Positions 12,767 to 25,259 are shown, numbered from the stretch's first letter. The stretch is DNA of 64,000 nucleotides from Reticulascus tulasneorum (GCA_001557505.1 LSAX01000004.1:1054001-1118000); one strand, 5' to 3'. Numbers and translations are program-made. The notes: generated by a model from the letters alone, not told the origin.

Positions 12767-14488
12767 TTCAGAAGCTGTGCGCGAGATGTCGCGAAACTTT
12801 ATCGAGGTAGGTGGAGATGGGTGATGTTGAGAGATTGAAGTTTTTAAAGGAATAAGGAGGTAAGAGGTGGCCTCCTAATAAATAAACCGCAGGGTTTTAG
12901 CTTTGGAACTTCAAGGTGCGGAGATAATTGGAGTACCAGGTAGTAGCCACGGCCGGGAAAAGCCTATGGTCTGCCAGCTGGCGAACAGGTGGCGGTGGCC
13001 TCAATCGCCACCAGGCACGTAAACCTCTGGAAGCTTCCCGTTACATTACACATTTACTGGACTTGCAAAACTATGACCTGATACGTATCTTGCTGCAACT
13101 GTTATGCTGTAAAATGATAAGCTGCACGAAGCCTTTTAATTTCTATGGCAACGGAGATTCAGCTCACCAGCATGCCATAATCATGGCTCCTGTCGAGGTC
13201 AGAGGAACCCTGTTTCCTGGTCCAGCTGTAGTTCGCAATGTTGAACGAACAACGAGGTTGTCGAGATCGACTTAGCATTCGGACTTGGAGTATATAGTAC
13301 CAGTGTTAGAACCTAATATGTCTAGTTTACTAGCCTAAGTTTGCCACGAAATCTGACTCGGCCGGCATCGGTATCTAACTCGAAATTTCCTATGATGCAC
13401 CCTTGTTGTCTTACCGCGATATCTGCCAGCTCCAGCATGCCATTTTGCTGTTGGGGTTGTTCATTTATCTGCATCTGGGCAAACGGTTCCTATTATGTAC
13501 CCATGTACGGTATAACTACAATGAAATCAGCATCTGCCTGAACCTTCTGCACCTCGGAGAATCGTCAGCTCCGTGACGACTACGCTCTATGCGCCGCCAC
13601 TGCTCTGCAACGTGAACCTGGTCAATCAAGCAAGCTAGGAAAAAGTTGATCAAAAGCCCATCTTGGTATTTGTGCATGCGGGTCCTACTCGTCTCCATCA
13701 ACTTCTAAAAGAACTTTGCCATAAGCATAAGTATGACAGCCGAGCCTCAGTCGCATGACCGCTGTTGTTATCCACTCTTCTGCGTCACGACTACTGGACT
13801 CCTCGTCCTGGTCTTTGGTAGCCAGTGTGACAAAACGATCTCCGTCTATGATTTTGAGTCTCTCATAAGTATTGCTCGTTGCCTGAAGACAGTGTTATTT
13901 ATGTTCACTGATAGTCAAGGAGCGAGGCACGCAATCAGGTCCCTTTCGGTATCAGGAGCCCACTGTAGGTTAGAGAGACGGAGTCTTGTTTACATGTCAT
14001 CTTGGTGGTATAGAATGGGGCAAGTGAGATTGAGATTCTGTTCAGATTGACCCATTACATCACCCGCCGGCTTACAAGCATTCAGTGCGTCGAGCTAAAT
14101 TATGACCACTACCAACGTTCCGCGCTAAATGGTGACCAACACGCGATTGGTCCAAGTCCACGATATATGGACTCAGAATGGACGTTTCTGACCACAGAGT
14201 TAGTAACACTAGAATTAATCATCTTGTGATATCTAATCATGCATTCAATTTCAACCAAGATGCCTTCAGAGTGCAGCTTAGGGAGGGTCTGTATGTCAAT
14301 AATCCGTCCATGCAGATATTTGGTTTGCGCCGGTGCCTTGAGGACGCAAGTATATAAACAGCTATGTCGAACGGCAATTTGTCCACATAAATTATCAAAG
14401 AGTATCTTCAAGAGCCTTATATCTCCTACTCCAATTCGCTTCGTTTCCCAAGAATACATCTTAGTCCGTTTGCAACAGCTCACCTGCA
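12767..14488. other. Gene-poor stretch, 1.7 kb
   Basis: Only short scattered reading frames, none with a start, motif and splice signals that agree. It includes the BBP promoter side and the upstream region of the SDR gene, and marks the switch from housekeeping genes to the accessory cluster. Confidence 0.4.
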
Positions 14489-15447
14489 ATGCATCCCTTT
14501 CCATCCCCTACCAAGATCTGGCATACAGATACATATCCCGCAATCAATCCACATAGACCAGAACTGAGTCTTGCTGGAAAGTCGGTAGCCATCACCGGCG
14601 GCGGATCTGGCATTGGTGCAGGGATAGCTCGATCTGTTGCCAAAGCAGGAGCTGCTCGAATTGCCCTGATCGGACGCAGGCTGCATATTCTAGAGGAGAA
14701 TAAAGCCGAGATATTAGCAATCTCGCCAAAGGTTGAAATACTGCTTGTGCAGGCAGACATCAGCAACGGTGCCGAGATAGACCACGCATTCAAGTCTATT
14801 AAAGCTGCATTCGGACCTCTTGATATCCTAATCAACAACGCAGCATACTACGCTGGCCGAGCATTACTACAGGATGAGTCTGTCGATGAGTGGTTCAAAT
14901 CTTTTGAGATCAACGTCAAGGGCAGCCTTTTTGTCGTCAAGGCTTTCTTGGAAGTAGCCAATCCAGCACCAGCGCTTGTCGATATCAGCACCGCCCTTGT
15001 ACACTTGCGCGCCGCCGAAGCTCCTGGCTTTTCTGCCTATAATGCATCCAAGATGGCAACCACTCGCATGTTTGATGCTCTTCAGTCAGAACATCCAGAG
15101 TTTCATGTGGTTTCTATTCATCCCGGACAGATAGTCACCGATATGGCCAGAAAAGTGGGAATGACTACTACTATTGACGTTGGTGAGTGACCTTGGATCG
15201 AAAAACTTGTCTTATGTGCTACCGTATGCGGTATTGTCTAATCCTAACTTTTCTGACTGTTTTTATAGTCGATTTGCCAGCCGACTTCACAGTTTGGGCT
15301 CTGAGTAACGAGGCACGATTCTTGAAGGGAAGGTTGGTTTGGGCAAACTGGGATGTAGAAGAGCTTAAGGAAAGGTCATCTGAGATAGAGCAAGGAGAGT
15401 TGTTTACGGTCGCACTTGAGGGCTGGCCATTTGCCTCGAAAGTTTGA
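14489..15447 (+). CDS. Short-chain dehydrogenase/reductase (classical SDR)
   Basis: NAD(P)-dependent oxidoreductase of the classical SDR fold; substrate unknown. Exons 14489-15182 and 15269-15447, joined in phase 1 (donor GTGAGT, acceptor TTTATAG); 290 aa. Cofactor loop TGGGSGIG at residues 36-43, NNA at 116-118, a Ser in DIST near 167, and catalytic YNASK with Tyr184 and Lys188, followed by HPGQIVTD. The first 25 residues are an extra N-terminal extension with no obvious targeting signal. Arg after the first strand (GRR) suggests NADP preference, an inference only. It is the first gene of a run of catabolic-type enzymes and faces the alpha/beta hydrolase gene tail to tail. Confidence 0.85.
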
Positions 15448-15955
15448 GAAGTACACCATTCTGCCAATCCCCGAGTCTCTGGTGGGTTTAGAGTCTTGTG
15501 CATTTGAATGGTGTGCACAGCTCAGGTTTTATGCGTTGAAGAATCTTTGCGCGACCTCCAATTACATATGGTGTTGGCTGCATTTAGATAGTTAGGAATA
15601 GAGACCACTTTGAACTACAATCCTCTATTCAATAAGGAGAAAATGTGCCTAATGAAGACGGGGCTATGGGAGACACCGGGCCAGGGAGGCATTGGGCTTC
15701 TTTGAACAATAAGGGCGATGGGGTCATCGAATGCACTACCTGGATCCCAGATTGCAGGTAATGTACATAATTCCTACAAACAGACCTCAAACTAGCTGGA
15801 TATCTGGCTTTAGGAAGCCGGGGATGAGTGAATATCGGTTTTGATATTCGTGCAAGCATAACATGCAGTCAATGAAAGACGAGAGTCAAATGGAATTGGA
15901 TGTAACAAAGCTAGCAAAAGGAGTCCCCCTTATCTTCTGGCTTGCTAATATTCAT
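15448..15955. other. Convergent 3' region between SDR and hydrolase
   Basis: About 500 bp between two converging genes. It should hold both 3' UTRs. No reading frame or repeat of note. Confidence 0.4.
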
Positions 15956-16813
15956 CTACTTCAGCGGCTCGCCAACCGAAACTAAGAAATCTGACCATGA
16001 TCTAGTGATTCCTTGAATATCCCGATCTAGCGAAAAGTTGGCGCCTCCAATTTCCACAGCAGTGATATCATCCCTAAGCTTCTTGACATTCTCGAAGTGA
16101 GCGTATAGTACATCGTCTGTTGCACACATAGCCAGAATGGGACACCGAACCATTTTGAAGTATGTTTCCTTGTCCTGTGACCAGATTGCTCCATATATCT
16201 GATTTCGACCTTTCCACGCGCGAATGTGATCGATAGCTTCCCGCTGGTGTAGCTTGATATCCTCACCGATGCCCATATCTTTAAGGTAATCCCAGGTCTT
16301 GAGGAGATGTGACCCATCCGATACAGGTTCATTGAACGGTTTAAAGAACCGCTCCTTCATTTTCGCTCTTTCATCGGGGCTCATGATACTTGGGCCGACC
16401 ATACCGATGCTTTTGATCGTTTCAGGGTAGACGGCAGCCATCTCAATTGCAAGAGATGCGCCAGTATGATGTCCCAGAACATGGATTTCCCTGTCTTCTC
16501 CAACAAGATCCAGAGTTCTGAAAGCTGCCATGAACAAATCGATGTACCATCTGGTGCCTTTGTTGTTGATTTCTTCGATGGCAGATGCGGATGGGTCAAA
16601 TGATGCTCCGAAGCCAGGCATGTCCGGTGCATAGCAAGCGTATCCTCTAGAACAATAATGCTCCATCAATTTGACGTAAGCTGCTGATGAGGAAGCGGAC
16701 TTGTGTAGAAAGACAAGTACGTCGGTAGGAGAGTCTGCAGTGGGCAGTGCATATCGGTAATGTAACTGGCCGTAAGGCGTATCGAGGTACGCCTTCTTAA
16801 GATTTGATTCCAT
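15956..16813 (-). CDS. Alpha/beta-hydrolase-fold protein with GHHTG elbow
   Basis: Single exon, 285 aa, ATG at 16813. The alpha/beta hydrolase fold is clear: strand LVFLHKSAS, YAPDMPGFGAS, the elbow VLGHHTGASLAIEMA, a lid region, and the acid-strand motif MCATDDVLYAH. At the position normally occupied by nucleophile Ser/Cys/Asp the residue is His116 (G-H-H-T-G). The C-terminal segment where the catalytic His is expected reads IGGANFSLDRD, with no His. So two of the three standard catalytic residues are absent. It may be a non-hydrolytic or cofactor-free enzyme of the fold, or a regulatory homologue; GYHTG/GHHTG elbows occur in a set of related proteins, so this is unlikely to be simple decay. 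No signal peptide. Confidence 0.8.
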   Translation of the reverse strand: MESNLKKAYLDTPYGQLHYRYALPTADSPTDVLVFLHKSASSSAAYVKLMEHYCSRGYACYAPDMPGFGASFDPSASAIEEINNKGTRWYIDLFMAAFRTLDLVGEDREIHVLGHHTGASLAIEMAAVYPETIKSIGMVGPSIMSPDERAKMKERFFKPFNEPVSDGSHLLKTWDYLKDMGIGEDIKLHQREAIDHIRAWKGRNQIYGAIWSQDKETYFKMVRCPILAMCATDDVLYAHFENVKKLRDDITAVEIGGANFSLDRDIQGITRSWSDFLVSVGEPLK

Positions 16814-17304
16814 TGCGCCCTTTTTTCAAACTTATGATATGGCTTTGTCAATAGGGCTAAACGAGTGCTGCATGCTTTAGATATGTGGCTGCGTGACAAG
16901 GTCGGTAAATCCTTGATGGTGCGTGATGAGCTCTTATTTAAGTTTCGTTGTTTTCTCCAACCGAAAGCACTCCACTAGTGAGTTTCGGATCATCGGAACG
17001 GTACTCTTCGGAACCGCAAGTCACTTAATGTTCTTGGCCGCAAGATGGGGGTTGGAAATGAGCGAAAAACAGATTAATTGGGATCATACGTGATGAGCAA
17101 TCATGTCTGAACGCATGAAAAGATTTTCAGTTGTTAAAGCTCAACCGCTAAGAAATTGTTCTTCAACCCGCTTGCTCCACCCATACGCGAACTCCACCAC
17201 CTTATAGTGCGATACACTACTTAGTTGAAGGAACATATCGAATCGTAAGGATCTTCAAATATTCAATGAACAGCTCTGCCACGTTGAGATCAAGGTCGCC
17301 CCCA
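16814..17304. other. Region between permease 3' end and hydrolase start
   Basis: About 490 bp holding the hydrolase promoter and the permease 3' UTR. Nothing else recognised. Confidence 0.35.
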
Positions 17305-19318
17305 TTAGTCTTGTTTCTCGACATCGGTAGGATCAGAGCCAGCACCAGGCTTGCCTCCATCATCGGATATCGAGGCGGATATTCCGACAACCACAAGTTC
17401 CGGCTCTTCCATGAACTCTACAACATATGGCTTCCCTGGTGGTGGGGACACAAGGCAAATGAGATAGTAAATGAGCCCCCCTCCGCAGTAGCCTATAATC
17501 CAAGCAACTTGAAATGTGCGGATCCAGGCAAGGTTAACAGAGTCGGGTGACTTGCGAACCGTGGCAATAAACCCGGCTACATTCTCGTTAGCATGTTTTG
17601 GTTACTTCTCTTATTCTTGGAGACGCCTTACGGAAGCATGGCCATATCGTCAAACCCCACGTAGCCATTGCTCTCCAGTTCCACCCACGGCTATACCAGT
17701 AGATCGATTCAGCATCTCCTTTATAGAGATCTGGAATTTTCCATTTTCTCTGTCGGATCAGCCAGCTATCGCACACATTAGCAATGTTCCAGACATGTTG
17801 CAAGTTGGGAATGGCTAGGGAAAGAATAAGAACGTACAAGTCGACTGTATTAATGCCAGCCAGAGGTGAGATAAACATGCCGAAGGCGTTTAGAACGGCA
17901 ATGAATATTCCAGGTTGCTCGACAAATCGCCACGGCTGGATCAAGTAGCCAATTACACACATGATCAAAGACCCGCGAGTGACATCAATATACTTCGGAG
18001 CCAGTGACGCCAGATCCATTCCGCATGACACGGAGTTCTGGACCAAATTCACGGACATTTGGCTGGTGAAGAATCCAACGCCGGCAAAGAAGGCACCTGC
18101 TCGTGTGGTTGCACTGTAGTCCCTCTCAAGGAGAAACTCGAGAAGGGTGATAGGATTCCAAACCGCTGTTCCATACATCTCCCGGACTGCACTTGTGGCT
18201 ACGACGCCAAAAGTAGCGCAGACTGTCATGGTGACTGGTCCAGTGATGAGCTGATGCCATACAACGGAGCGTCTGCGTCTGGTGTATCGTGTCCAATCAG
18301 ACTGTCTAATCGCAGACCCGGTCCATGCACCAGCTACAGAACTCATCGCTTGGAGAATGCGAAAAGACCGTTCACTATGACAAATATTAGAAAACCCGAG
18401 GTCAATAACGGGACGCAAAATTGACTATGACTAACCTGCTGGATATGGTTTTGGCAGGTGGCAGTATGGTAGCGCCGTGATTTGTCGCCATGGCCCAAAC
18501 GAAAAGTCCAACGATAGTTGATGCGATTGCAATTTGAGAAAAGAACAGTACGGGCTGCAGCTTAGATGGGTGAATGAACATCAAAGACGTGAAAACGACG
18601 ATGAATATAACATATCCAATAAGTTGTTGCGTCGTGATAGCCGCAGAGGCGGGCAGAGTGTTCTCCATATGAGCAAAGCTCGGGAAGATTGCCGAAAGCA
18701 TTACACTCATTGCCTGACCTCCCCAGTATGACTGGATGCCGAAACTGTGTTGGAAACCTGGTAAGCTCATTGTTGTTGAAAACTATGGAATTCACATACA
18801 AGATGAAGTTGACAAAGCATTTCAATATAATAACGAAGTATGACCCGTACATCCCGAAGGTTGCTCGACTCATCATTGGAAAGCCGAGATGGTATAGAAT
18901 CTGTAGTTAAGTAATATATTAGCGGCGTGATTAACATCCAACAAACGGAACCGTCAACTCACACCGGCCTCACCGCAAAAGAATGCCACCAGGCACGCCA
19001 ATACAGACCCGGCAAATATCCCCCCGATTGCCGAACCAGCATCCAGGCCATTAGCCAAATGGGATGCGCTCAGTGCCCTATGTTAGACGTGGATATTAGT
19101 CGGTATTCGCTGAGCTGGGGCTTGAATGAACCATACCACACTGTCGTGGTCATGCCTACGGTAAACCAGTAACCAAAATAGGCCCGCCACGTATACTTTT
19201 GGTCTTCCAGAGGCACCGGAAGAATATCCGGGTTAGCCCAGCGCGTATCATGGCTGCCTTCATTGACCGTAAGTGATCTGAATGTTCTCGGAACTCTGAA
19301 ATTGAAGTTTGAAAACAT
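17305..19318 (-). CDS. NCS1 family nucleobase/allantoin permease, Fur type
   Basis: Plasma-membrane symporter of the NCS1 family; Fur members import uracil, allantoin, uric acid or related heterocycles. Seven exons: 19137-19318, 18963-19077, 18800-18900, 18436-18744, 17838-18374, 17632-17765 and 17305-17576; 549 aa with consistent phases. Family motifs in order: RWANPDILPVP, W-ALSASHLANGLDAGSAIGG, FPMMSRATFGMYGSYF, FGIQSYWGGQAMSVMLS, LMFIHPSKLQP, GVGFFTSQMSVNLVQNSVS, PWRFVEQ, SPLAGINTVDFWLIRQRKW and FPGFIATV. About twelve membrane segments are expected. The cytosolic tail is acidic (DDGGKPGAGSDPTDVEKQD). The acceptor of exon 4 is the CACAG ending at 18745, because the nearer upstream AG breaks the frame. 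Exact substrate cannot be read from sequence. Confidence 0.88.
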
Positions 19319-20140
19319 GGTGCATGAATGTTGCGAAGGTCTCCGGACGGGTTTAGGTTGGCGAGGTTCTGTTCCAAGTGTGACGCATTCAAGCTGAAAT
19401 GGGGTTGTTATAAAGGCTTTGCAAATACTGTATGAGAGGCCTTCGTCTGTGCAACTAGAGATTAGAACTCTGGCAGCTACAGAGTACTTGATGTTATCAC
19501 TTGGCTGCCTCGAGATTGTCTAGCCGTCAAGTCGACGGAGTCGGGCAATCTATTGGCTGGCGAGCTTGCTTTCAGACGCCCCTCTTACGTCGGATGGAGA
19601 AAACCCGAAACCAGGTCATTGGTACGATTGTTGGACATGAGAAGGCATGAAAAACTGCCCTCGGGACAAGCATCTTCGAAGGGGTGCAAAGTGTGAACAC
19701 AATGCGCGTAGCCGGTTCGCGGGCGTATCGGATAGGGCAAAGCCAACAAAGAAAGATAACAACGCGTTGCTGCTCCTCTTTTGTGGTCCCGTACAAACCT
19801 AACTCCCAGCGATATTGTTCTCTATCTCCATTCCCCACATAATCGTCGCCCGCGGTCGTGTCATTCGGAAGTGATCCATCGGGTACTCGGAAGGCAGGGA
19901 TCCTAGTGGCTCCGATGACTTCCTAGGGCCACTACCGATCGAGGAAATTGGTAAACATTCTTAACCCACAATGGATGTTTCTGTGGCTTGAATGGGGCGT
20001 TCCCCTAAATATGCTGGGGGATCCTGAGGCACATAGTGGATCCATGCTGGGAGTAGTTCCCACATGTGATATGAAGGCCACGACGGCCGGTTCAATATTT
20101 CTCGCAGCAGTGAGAAAGGACCTACAACGCCGAAACTATC
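19319..20140. promoter_or_regulatory. Divergent upstream region permease/flavin reductase-like gene
   Basis: An 822-bp region between two divergently transcribed cluster genes, so it likely carries the shared regulatory sites. A reading frame at 19948-20163 overlaps the start of the next gene in another frame and looks like a shadow. No specific binding site was assigned. Confidence 0.4.
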
Positions 20141-21141
20141 ATGTCACAAACGCAGTACAATGATGATGTTCTGGTTGAGGCGATCGATAAGGAAGCTCTG
20201 ATTAAGAGGAACCCTCACGGTGACTTTGCAACTGTCCAGAAAAACAGGGAGGACTACGAGCATGATCACGAGTGGTCCCTTTCAAAGGCACCAAACACGG
20301 CCTGGCAAATCGGAGACGGCGCTTCCAATGACGACTGGAAATCTCACAATCTACTGTCTATAGATCCTTATGCTGAAGGGCGGCCCACCGTCTCCAACTA
20401 TAAACTCATGATCTCCACAACAGTCCCACGCCCGATTGCATTGGTTAGTACTCTGACCAGTGACGGAAAAACCAAGAACTTGGCTCCTATTTCCTATTTT
20501 CAAAATGTTGTCTCGGACGTAAGTGGCTTTCTCTAGAACTCAAACGAGTTGCTGACGTAGCAAGCCACCTCTATATTCCTTGTCATTGACCGGCAAGCAA
20601 GCCAATGACACCCTCCGTAATATTCTAGATACAGAGGAACTTTGCATAAGTATGACTAGCGATTGGATTATTGAGTATGGCTTCCTGGCTACTCTGTATG
20701 ATTACGTTGTTGCTGAGCATAAGTTGCAGAGCGGCCAATATGACATCTATCAACACACCGCCTCATATCTCTGAATGGGAGTTCTCGGGGTTAACTCAAG
20801 CCACATCAGAGGTGGTCAAATGTCCTTTCGTGGCAGAGTCACCTTTTTCAGTTGAGTGTAAGCTTCACTCGAAGCAGGACCTGTTCAGCAAAGTATCAGG
20901 AGAGCGCACTGGCACGTTGGTGCTCGTTGAAGCTGTCAGATTCCACATTTGGGACGACGCGATCAGTGAAGACCAAGCCACTGCGGATTTTAAAAAGCTG
21001 AGGCCAATTTTCAGAGCCGGCGGTATTACATATGGGTGTTGCACTCGGGGGTTCGAGATCCTGAGACCCGAAACCTTTCGACTAATGAGGCAAGATCCGA
21101 AAGTTGAGAAGATGCTGCACAATCCTCAGTGTTCACCCTAG
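20141..21141 (+). CDS. DIM6/NTAB-type flavin reductase-like (split-barrel FMN) protein
   Basis: The family comprises FMN-binding split-barrel proteins, including reductases that supply reduced flavin to two-component monooxygenases. Exons 20141-20518, 20565-20674 and 20730-21141; 299 aa. Exon 2 uses the AG of GTAGCAAG, restoring SDPPLYSLSLTGKQ; the next intron joins DWIIE to AANMTSINTPP. Recognisable motifs: DPYAEGRPTVSNYKLMISTTVPRPIALVSTL, PISYFQNVVSDPPLYSLS, ISMTSDWIIEAANMTS, ESPFSVECKL and GTLVLVEAVRFHI. The N-terminal 70 residues are an acidic extension. Its presence near an NtaA-like monooxygenase (30950-32608) suggests the two act together, which is an inference. Confidence 0.8.
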
Positions 21142-21388
21142 TTTCTAGATAGCTATGTATGAGTGAATCATTATTCTTCATTTGCATCTCTTGCATTGTA
21201 ATCCAAACGCCATGCGGTGGGTATAGCAACTGGCAGCGGCATTTGCCAAAAACTTCTCATCATTGGTGAAACAATGCTGAAAGCTATCGGAGTTCCGTAG
21301 ACTTGTACATGCCCTATCACTTCTCTGTTTAGTCAGACTTGACACGTAAAGCTGGGCTGCAACGATATCTTAATCAGGTGAATTGCTT

Positions 21389-22687
21389 CTAGTTGAGTTT
21401 CACCACCATCTTTTTGCCGCACATTCTCCCTTTCTTGAGCACCTCCAAACTGGCTGGTATATCCTTCAACCCGCCTCCGACGAGAGAAATCTCTGGCAGA
21501 ACCAGCTTCTCGTCCTGTAGCAATTGGTTCAGTTCCTGGGCATAACGCCCACAAGACCTATCTAGGATAAACTGTTTCATCTCCACCGTGTGTACTGTCA
21601 CATTTCCTGGCACAACTTGCTCGCTGGACATAAAGGCAAGTGGCGCAAATTCGACCTGGTCGTCAATGGAAACCGCTTGAAGGGCCAATGCTGCTGTTTT
21701 GGGTGAGACAAGGTCAATCGCTCTTGTGATGCGCCCATTTGTGATGGACCGAATCTCCCGAAGTATCTCGGCATCGGTTTTGCCATCGCGGCAGATTACA
21801 TGTGCACCGAGCTTTTCAGAAATCGGCTTTGTGTGTTGCGAATTGACAGTGATGACCTTGAGACCGCTCAACGTCGCGAGTTGAGTGGCATACTGTCCCG
21901 TTATTGTCGAGCCTCCCCAAATGAGGACCCAATTGTCCTGTAATTCTCTTGATAGCACGGAATCCAATGCTAAACTTGATGGTAGAGGGACACTGAGCCA
22001 GCGCCATAAAGTCATTGCAGCAGTCAAAGCTGGAACACCGAGCGTGGCTGCTGATTGTAAGGACACATGTGGAGGAACATGAGAAACGGTATGCGGCGGA
22101 ACCACCACATATTCTTGAAAACATCCGGCGCGTATGTCCCGATAATAGGTGCTGGTCCACACCCTGTCTCCGACTTTGAAGCCGGCCACAGATGTTCCAA
22201 CTCGCTCAACAACTCCAGACATTTCTCGACCAGTAACCTAGATTGCTAGATTAGCACGAATCTGTGAAAGGATCTTCATTTATTTCAACAAACTCACCCA
22301 AGGGAAATTTGGGAGACAGAAGTTGTAATCGACGCTCTTCCAGTCGATCGGGTTGAGCCCAGCAAAATGAGTTTTTATCATCACTTCATCTTCGCCCATA
22401 TGAGGTATTGGGAAGTCGCTGCAGACCTCGTACTCTCCTTTGCTAGCAACTACCAACGCTCTTTGGGTTTTAAGTTGCAAGACCTCCTCTGTGTTTTGAA
22501 TCCAGGCCTTTTCCGTAGATACGCCTGATGAGTCGTCTTGGTTACTGCACTCACTGCTCTTTGTGCTTGTGATGATGATGCTCGCTCTTCTGGGATTTGA
22601 CCGTAACCTTTTGAAAACGAGTAGTATGTTCCTCCAACTCCTCCGGTGCTCAATGTTTGATTGGTGTTTCATGCCGCTCTGCGTCAT
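21389..22687 (-). CDS. Medium-chain dehydrogenase, trans-enoyl-reductase/ToxD-like
   Basis: Zinc-independent medium-chain oxidoreductase of the type annotated ToxD or trans-enoyl reductase. Exons 22298-22687 and 21389-22237, phase 0, 412 aa from ATG 22687. Seen: QRALVVASKGEYEV, HFAGLNPIDWKSVDYNF, GREMSGVVERVGTSVAGFKVGDRVW, the nucleotide-binding segment NWVLIWGGSTITGQYATQLA, and LSGLKVITVNS. The family core begins near residue 70, so the Ser/Arg-rich first 65 residues are unusual and the true start may be further in or an intron may be missed. No PKS is nearby, so the role is more likely degradative or detoxifying than polyketide assembly; that is an inference. Confidence 0.78.
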
Positions 22688-23367
22688 TGTGAAAAAATAA
22701 TGTATGCAACGATGCAATTCTTGGATGAAAGGAAGCTGACGGCACTTGTCAAATATGTCGCAGTCAAAGCAAAGCAACTAAGCAACTGTAAGGATGATGA
22801 TTATAGAGTTTAAACGGCTATTAAATTCCGAAGAAGCAAGGCCATCGCGTCTTATGGCGGAAGTGGATATGTTAACGACCACGCTATTACGACGTGTGGC
22901 GTCTAAAGATGTTCCGAAGGGGCATTTAATCCGACGGTAATTATGAAAAGCAACTTTGGTAAAGCATCACTGAGTTGAGGAAATTTGATTGAGAGCGTAC
23001 AAGCTAAGAGAGTGGTGCCCGGGATGCCGGATGTCTTCCGTCGGGTCGTACCGCATGCCGAAACCCCACTAAGCGTTCTGGTTGAGACATTCACTGGCGA
23101 GGTGCTTTTGCCTTCCTATGATTAACAATTGATTCTTTATCTTCTTGCGACGGATATCATTTTGCCGTCGCATCAAGCGCCCCCGACGGCAGAACGACGA
23201 AATCCAGGCCACCTTGGAAGACGTTATCACAAATGGCCTTAAGCTACTTCAGCAATGGCAATATGATCTTGAAGCCCATTTGCTCGCCAGATTTCCATTA
23301 AACTACATCAAAACAATAATAAATTTTAGAAGGAGATTGGCAGACAGCCAGCGAACAGTCATTCATC
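22688..23367. promoter_or_regulatory. Divergent upstream region dehydrogenase/AtuA gene
   Basis: A 680-bp region between divergent starts at 22687 and 23368. It must carry both promoters. No gene-like frame and no assigned binding site. Confidence 0.4.
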
Positions 23368-25259
23368 ATGGGTTCGGCTAACCCGTCTCGACCGATCCGG
23401 ATCATGAATATTTCAGGGTCTCCAAGTGATCGCCGCGATACAATGGCCAAGAACGCAGCTTCTGGAGAACCAATTGATGTCTTTGTGGGAGACTGGATGT
23501 CGGAGCTCAACATGCCCAAACGAGCTTACGACGTTGTCAACGGCTCCGGGATCGGCTACGAACCAACATTCCTGGAAGCTTTGGAGCCAGCCCTCCAATA
23601 CATTGCAGCGAAGAAGTCAAAAGTGATCGGCAACGCAGGATCGGTTGCCACCAGAGCCTTATATGACAAGGTCGTAACGATGGTGGAAGAGAAAGGTTTC
23701 AGCTTGACAGTCGCCTGGGTTGAGGGGGATTCAGTACTGGACACCTTCCAGGCTATGACGGACAGTGGCGACAAATTCAAGCATATAAGCACCGGCCAGG
23801 CACTCGAAGATTGGCCGTTCAAGCCCATATTTGCGCAGTGTTATCTTGGAGGAATGGGAATAGTCCAGGCTCTCGAGGCTGGGGCAGATATTATTATCTG
23901 CGGTAGAGTGGCGGACGCATCTCCCATCGTTGCTGCAGCAGCTTGGTGGCATGGCTGGTCTCGAACAGATTTTGACAAACTTGCGCAATCCCTAATTGCC
24001 GGTCACCTCATTGAATGCTCCACGTACGTGACAGGTGGAGACTTCTCAGGGTTCAAGAGTCTCGACTTTTCCAAGATCCAAGACATGGGATATCCAATTA
24101 CCGAAATCGATTGGGACGGGGATGTGATCATTACAAAAAGGGACGGAACTGGTGGGATCGTGAGCATTGAGACATGCAAGGAACAGCTGTTATACGAGAT
24201 CCAAGGCCCATTCTACCTCAACTCCGATGTCACGGCCGTCATTGACCAAGCCAGATTCAACGAGGTTGGCAAAGACCGAGTGAGGCTTTCGGGCATAACA
24301 GGTCGACCTCCCCCAAGAACAACCAAAGTCGGGCTAACAGCACACGGAGGATATAGAGCTGAGATACATTGGGCATTGGTTGGGCTAGACATTGAAGAAA
24401 AGGTTCAGATGCTCGACATTCTTCTCAGGGACAGCCTGGGCACAAAGAGGCTCTCGAAACTGTCCAAATTCAGTCTCACCGTTTATGGATCAGTACCAGA
24501 GAACCCTCAGAGCCAAAATTCGGCCACGGTAGATCTGAGGCTGTTTGCGGAGGCGAGGGACAAAGACTCCTTGTCAACGACAAACTTCAGCCGCCCAGTG
24601 TTTGACGTGATCATGCATTCGTTCCCAGCAGCGACAATGCACCCAGACCGACGAACAGCAGATCCAATTGCAGTGAGTTAAACCTTCCGGCTTCACATGA
24701 GAGCAACTGGATCAAGAAACTATTGCTGATCTTCTTCCAGTTTCAAGAGTACTTCCCGACCCTGATGGAGCAGCCCACGATGACTGTTCATTTCTCAACA
24801 CCAGGAATGAAGACTCTGACTGTCCCTCCACCGGATGTGACAATAGAACATCCGCCCTGGCAAGCATCTTATGAGACCGAAGCGCCAGTATCGCTGGATA
24901 CCTTTGGTCCAACTACAAAAGCGCCACTTGGATATATCGTTTTGGGGCGGGCGGGCGACAAGGGATCCAATTGCAATGTCGGATTTTTCGTAAGGCATGC
25001 ATCGGAATGGCCATGGCTTCGGTCACTGATGAGTACGGAGAAATTTATTGATTTAATGGGGGATGACTACCACGGCCAGCAGATTGATCGCATGGAGTTC
25101 CCCCAGCTCTGGGCGGTTCACTTTCTATTACATGATCATCTGGATCGCGGTGTTTGCGCCAACGCTACCTACGACGTGCTTGGGAAGTTCATTGCAGAGT
25201 ATGTCCGGTGCAAAATTGTAGATATCCCTGATGCCTTTCTGGAAAAAGGCAGAGTTTAA
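23368..25259 (+). CDS. AtuA family protein (DUF1446) fused to DUF4387/AtuA-like C-terminal domain
   Basis: AtuA is named from bacterial acyclic terpene utilisation clusters; the biochemical role remains poorly defined. Exons 23368-24672 and 24741-25259, phase 0, 607 aa. The N-terminal domain (about residues 12-440) shows GSGIGYEPTFLEAL, KVIGNAGSVATRALYDKV, QCYLGGMGIVQALEAGADIIICGRVADASP, HLIECSTYVTGG and GRPPPRTTKVGLTAHGG. The C-terminal part (from about residue 500) shows APLGYIVLGRAGDKGSNCNVGFFV, the small domain that is a separate protein in many bacteria. The fused layout is common in fungi. It is cytosolic by lack of a signal. Neighbours suggest a catabolic function. High confidence for family, low for reaction. 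Confidence 0.9.

Noticed and set aside
21389..22687. Polyketide cluster enoyl reductase
   Set aside because: The ER-like family fits, but there is no PKS, NRPS or other backbone synthase anywhere in the window.
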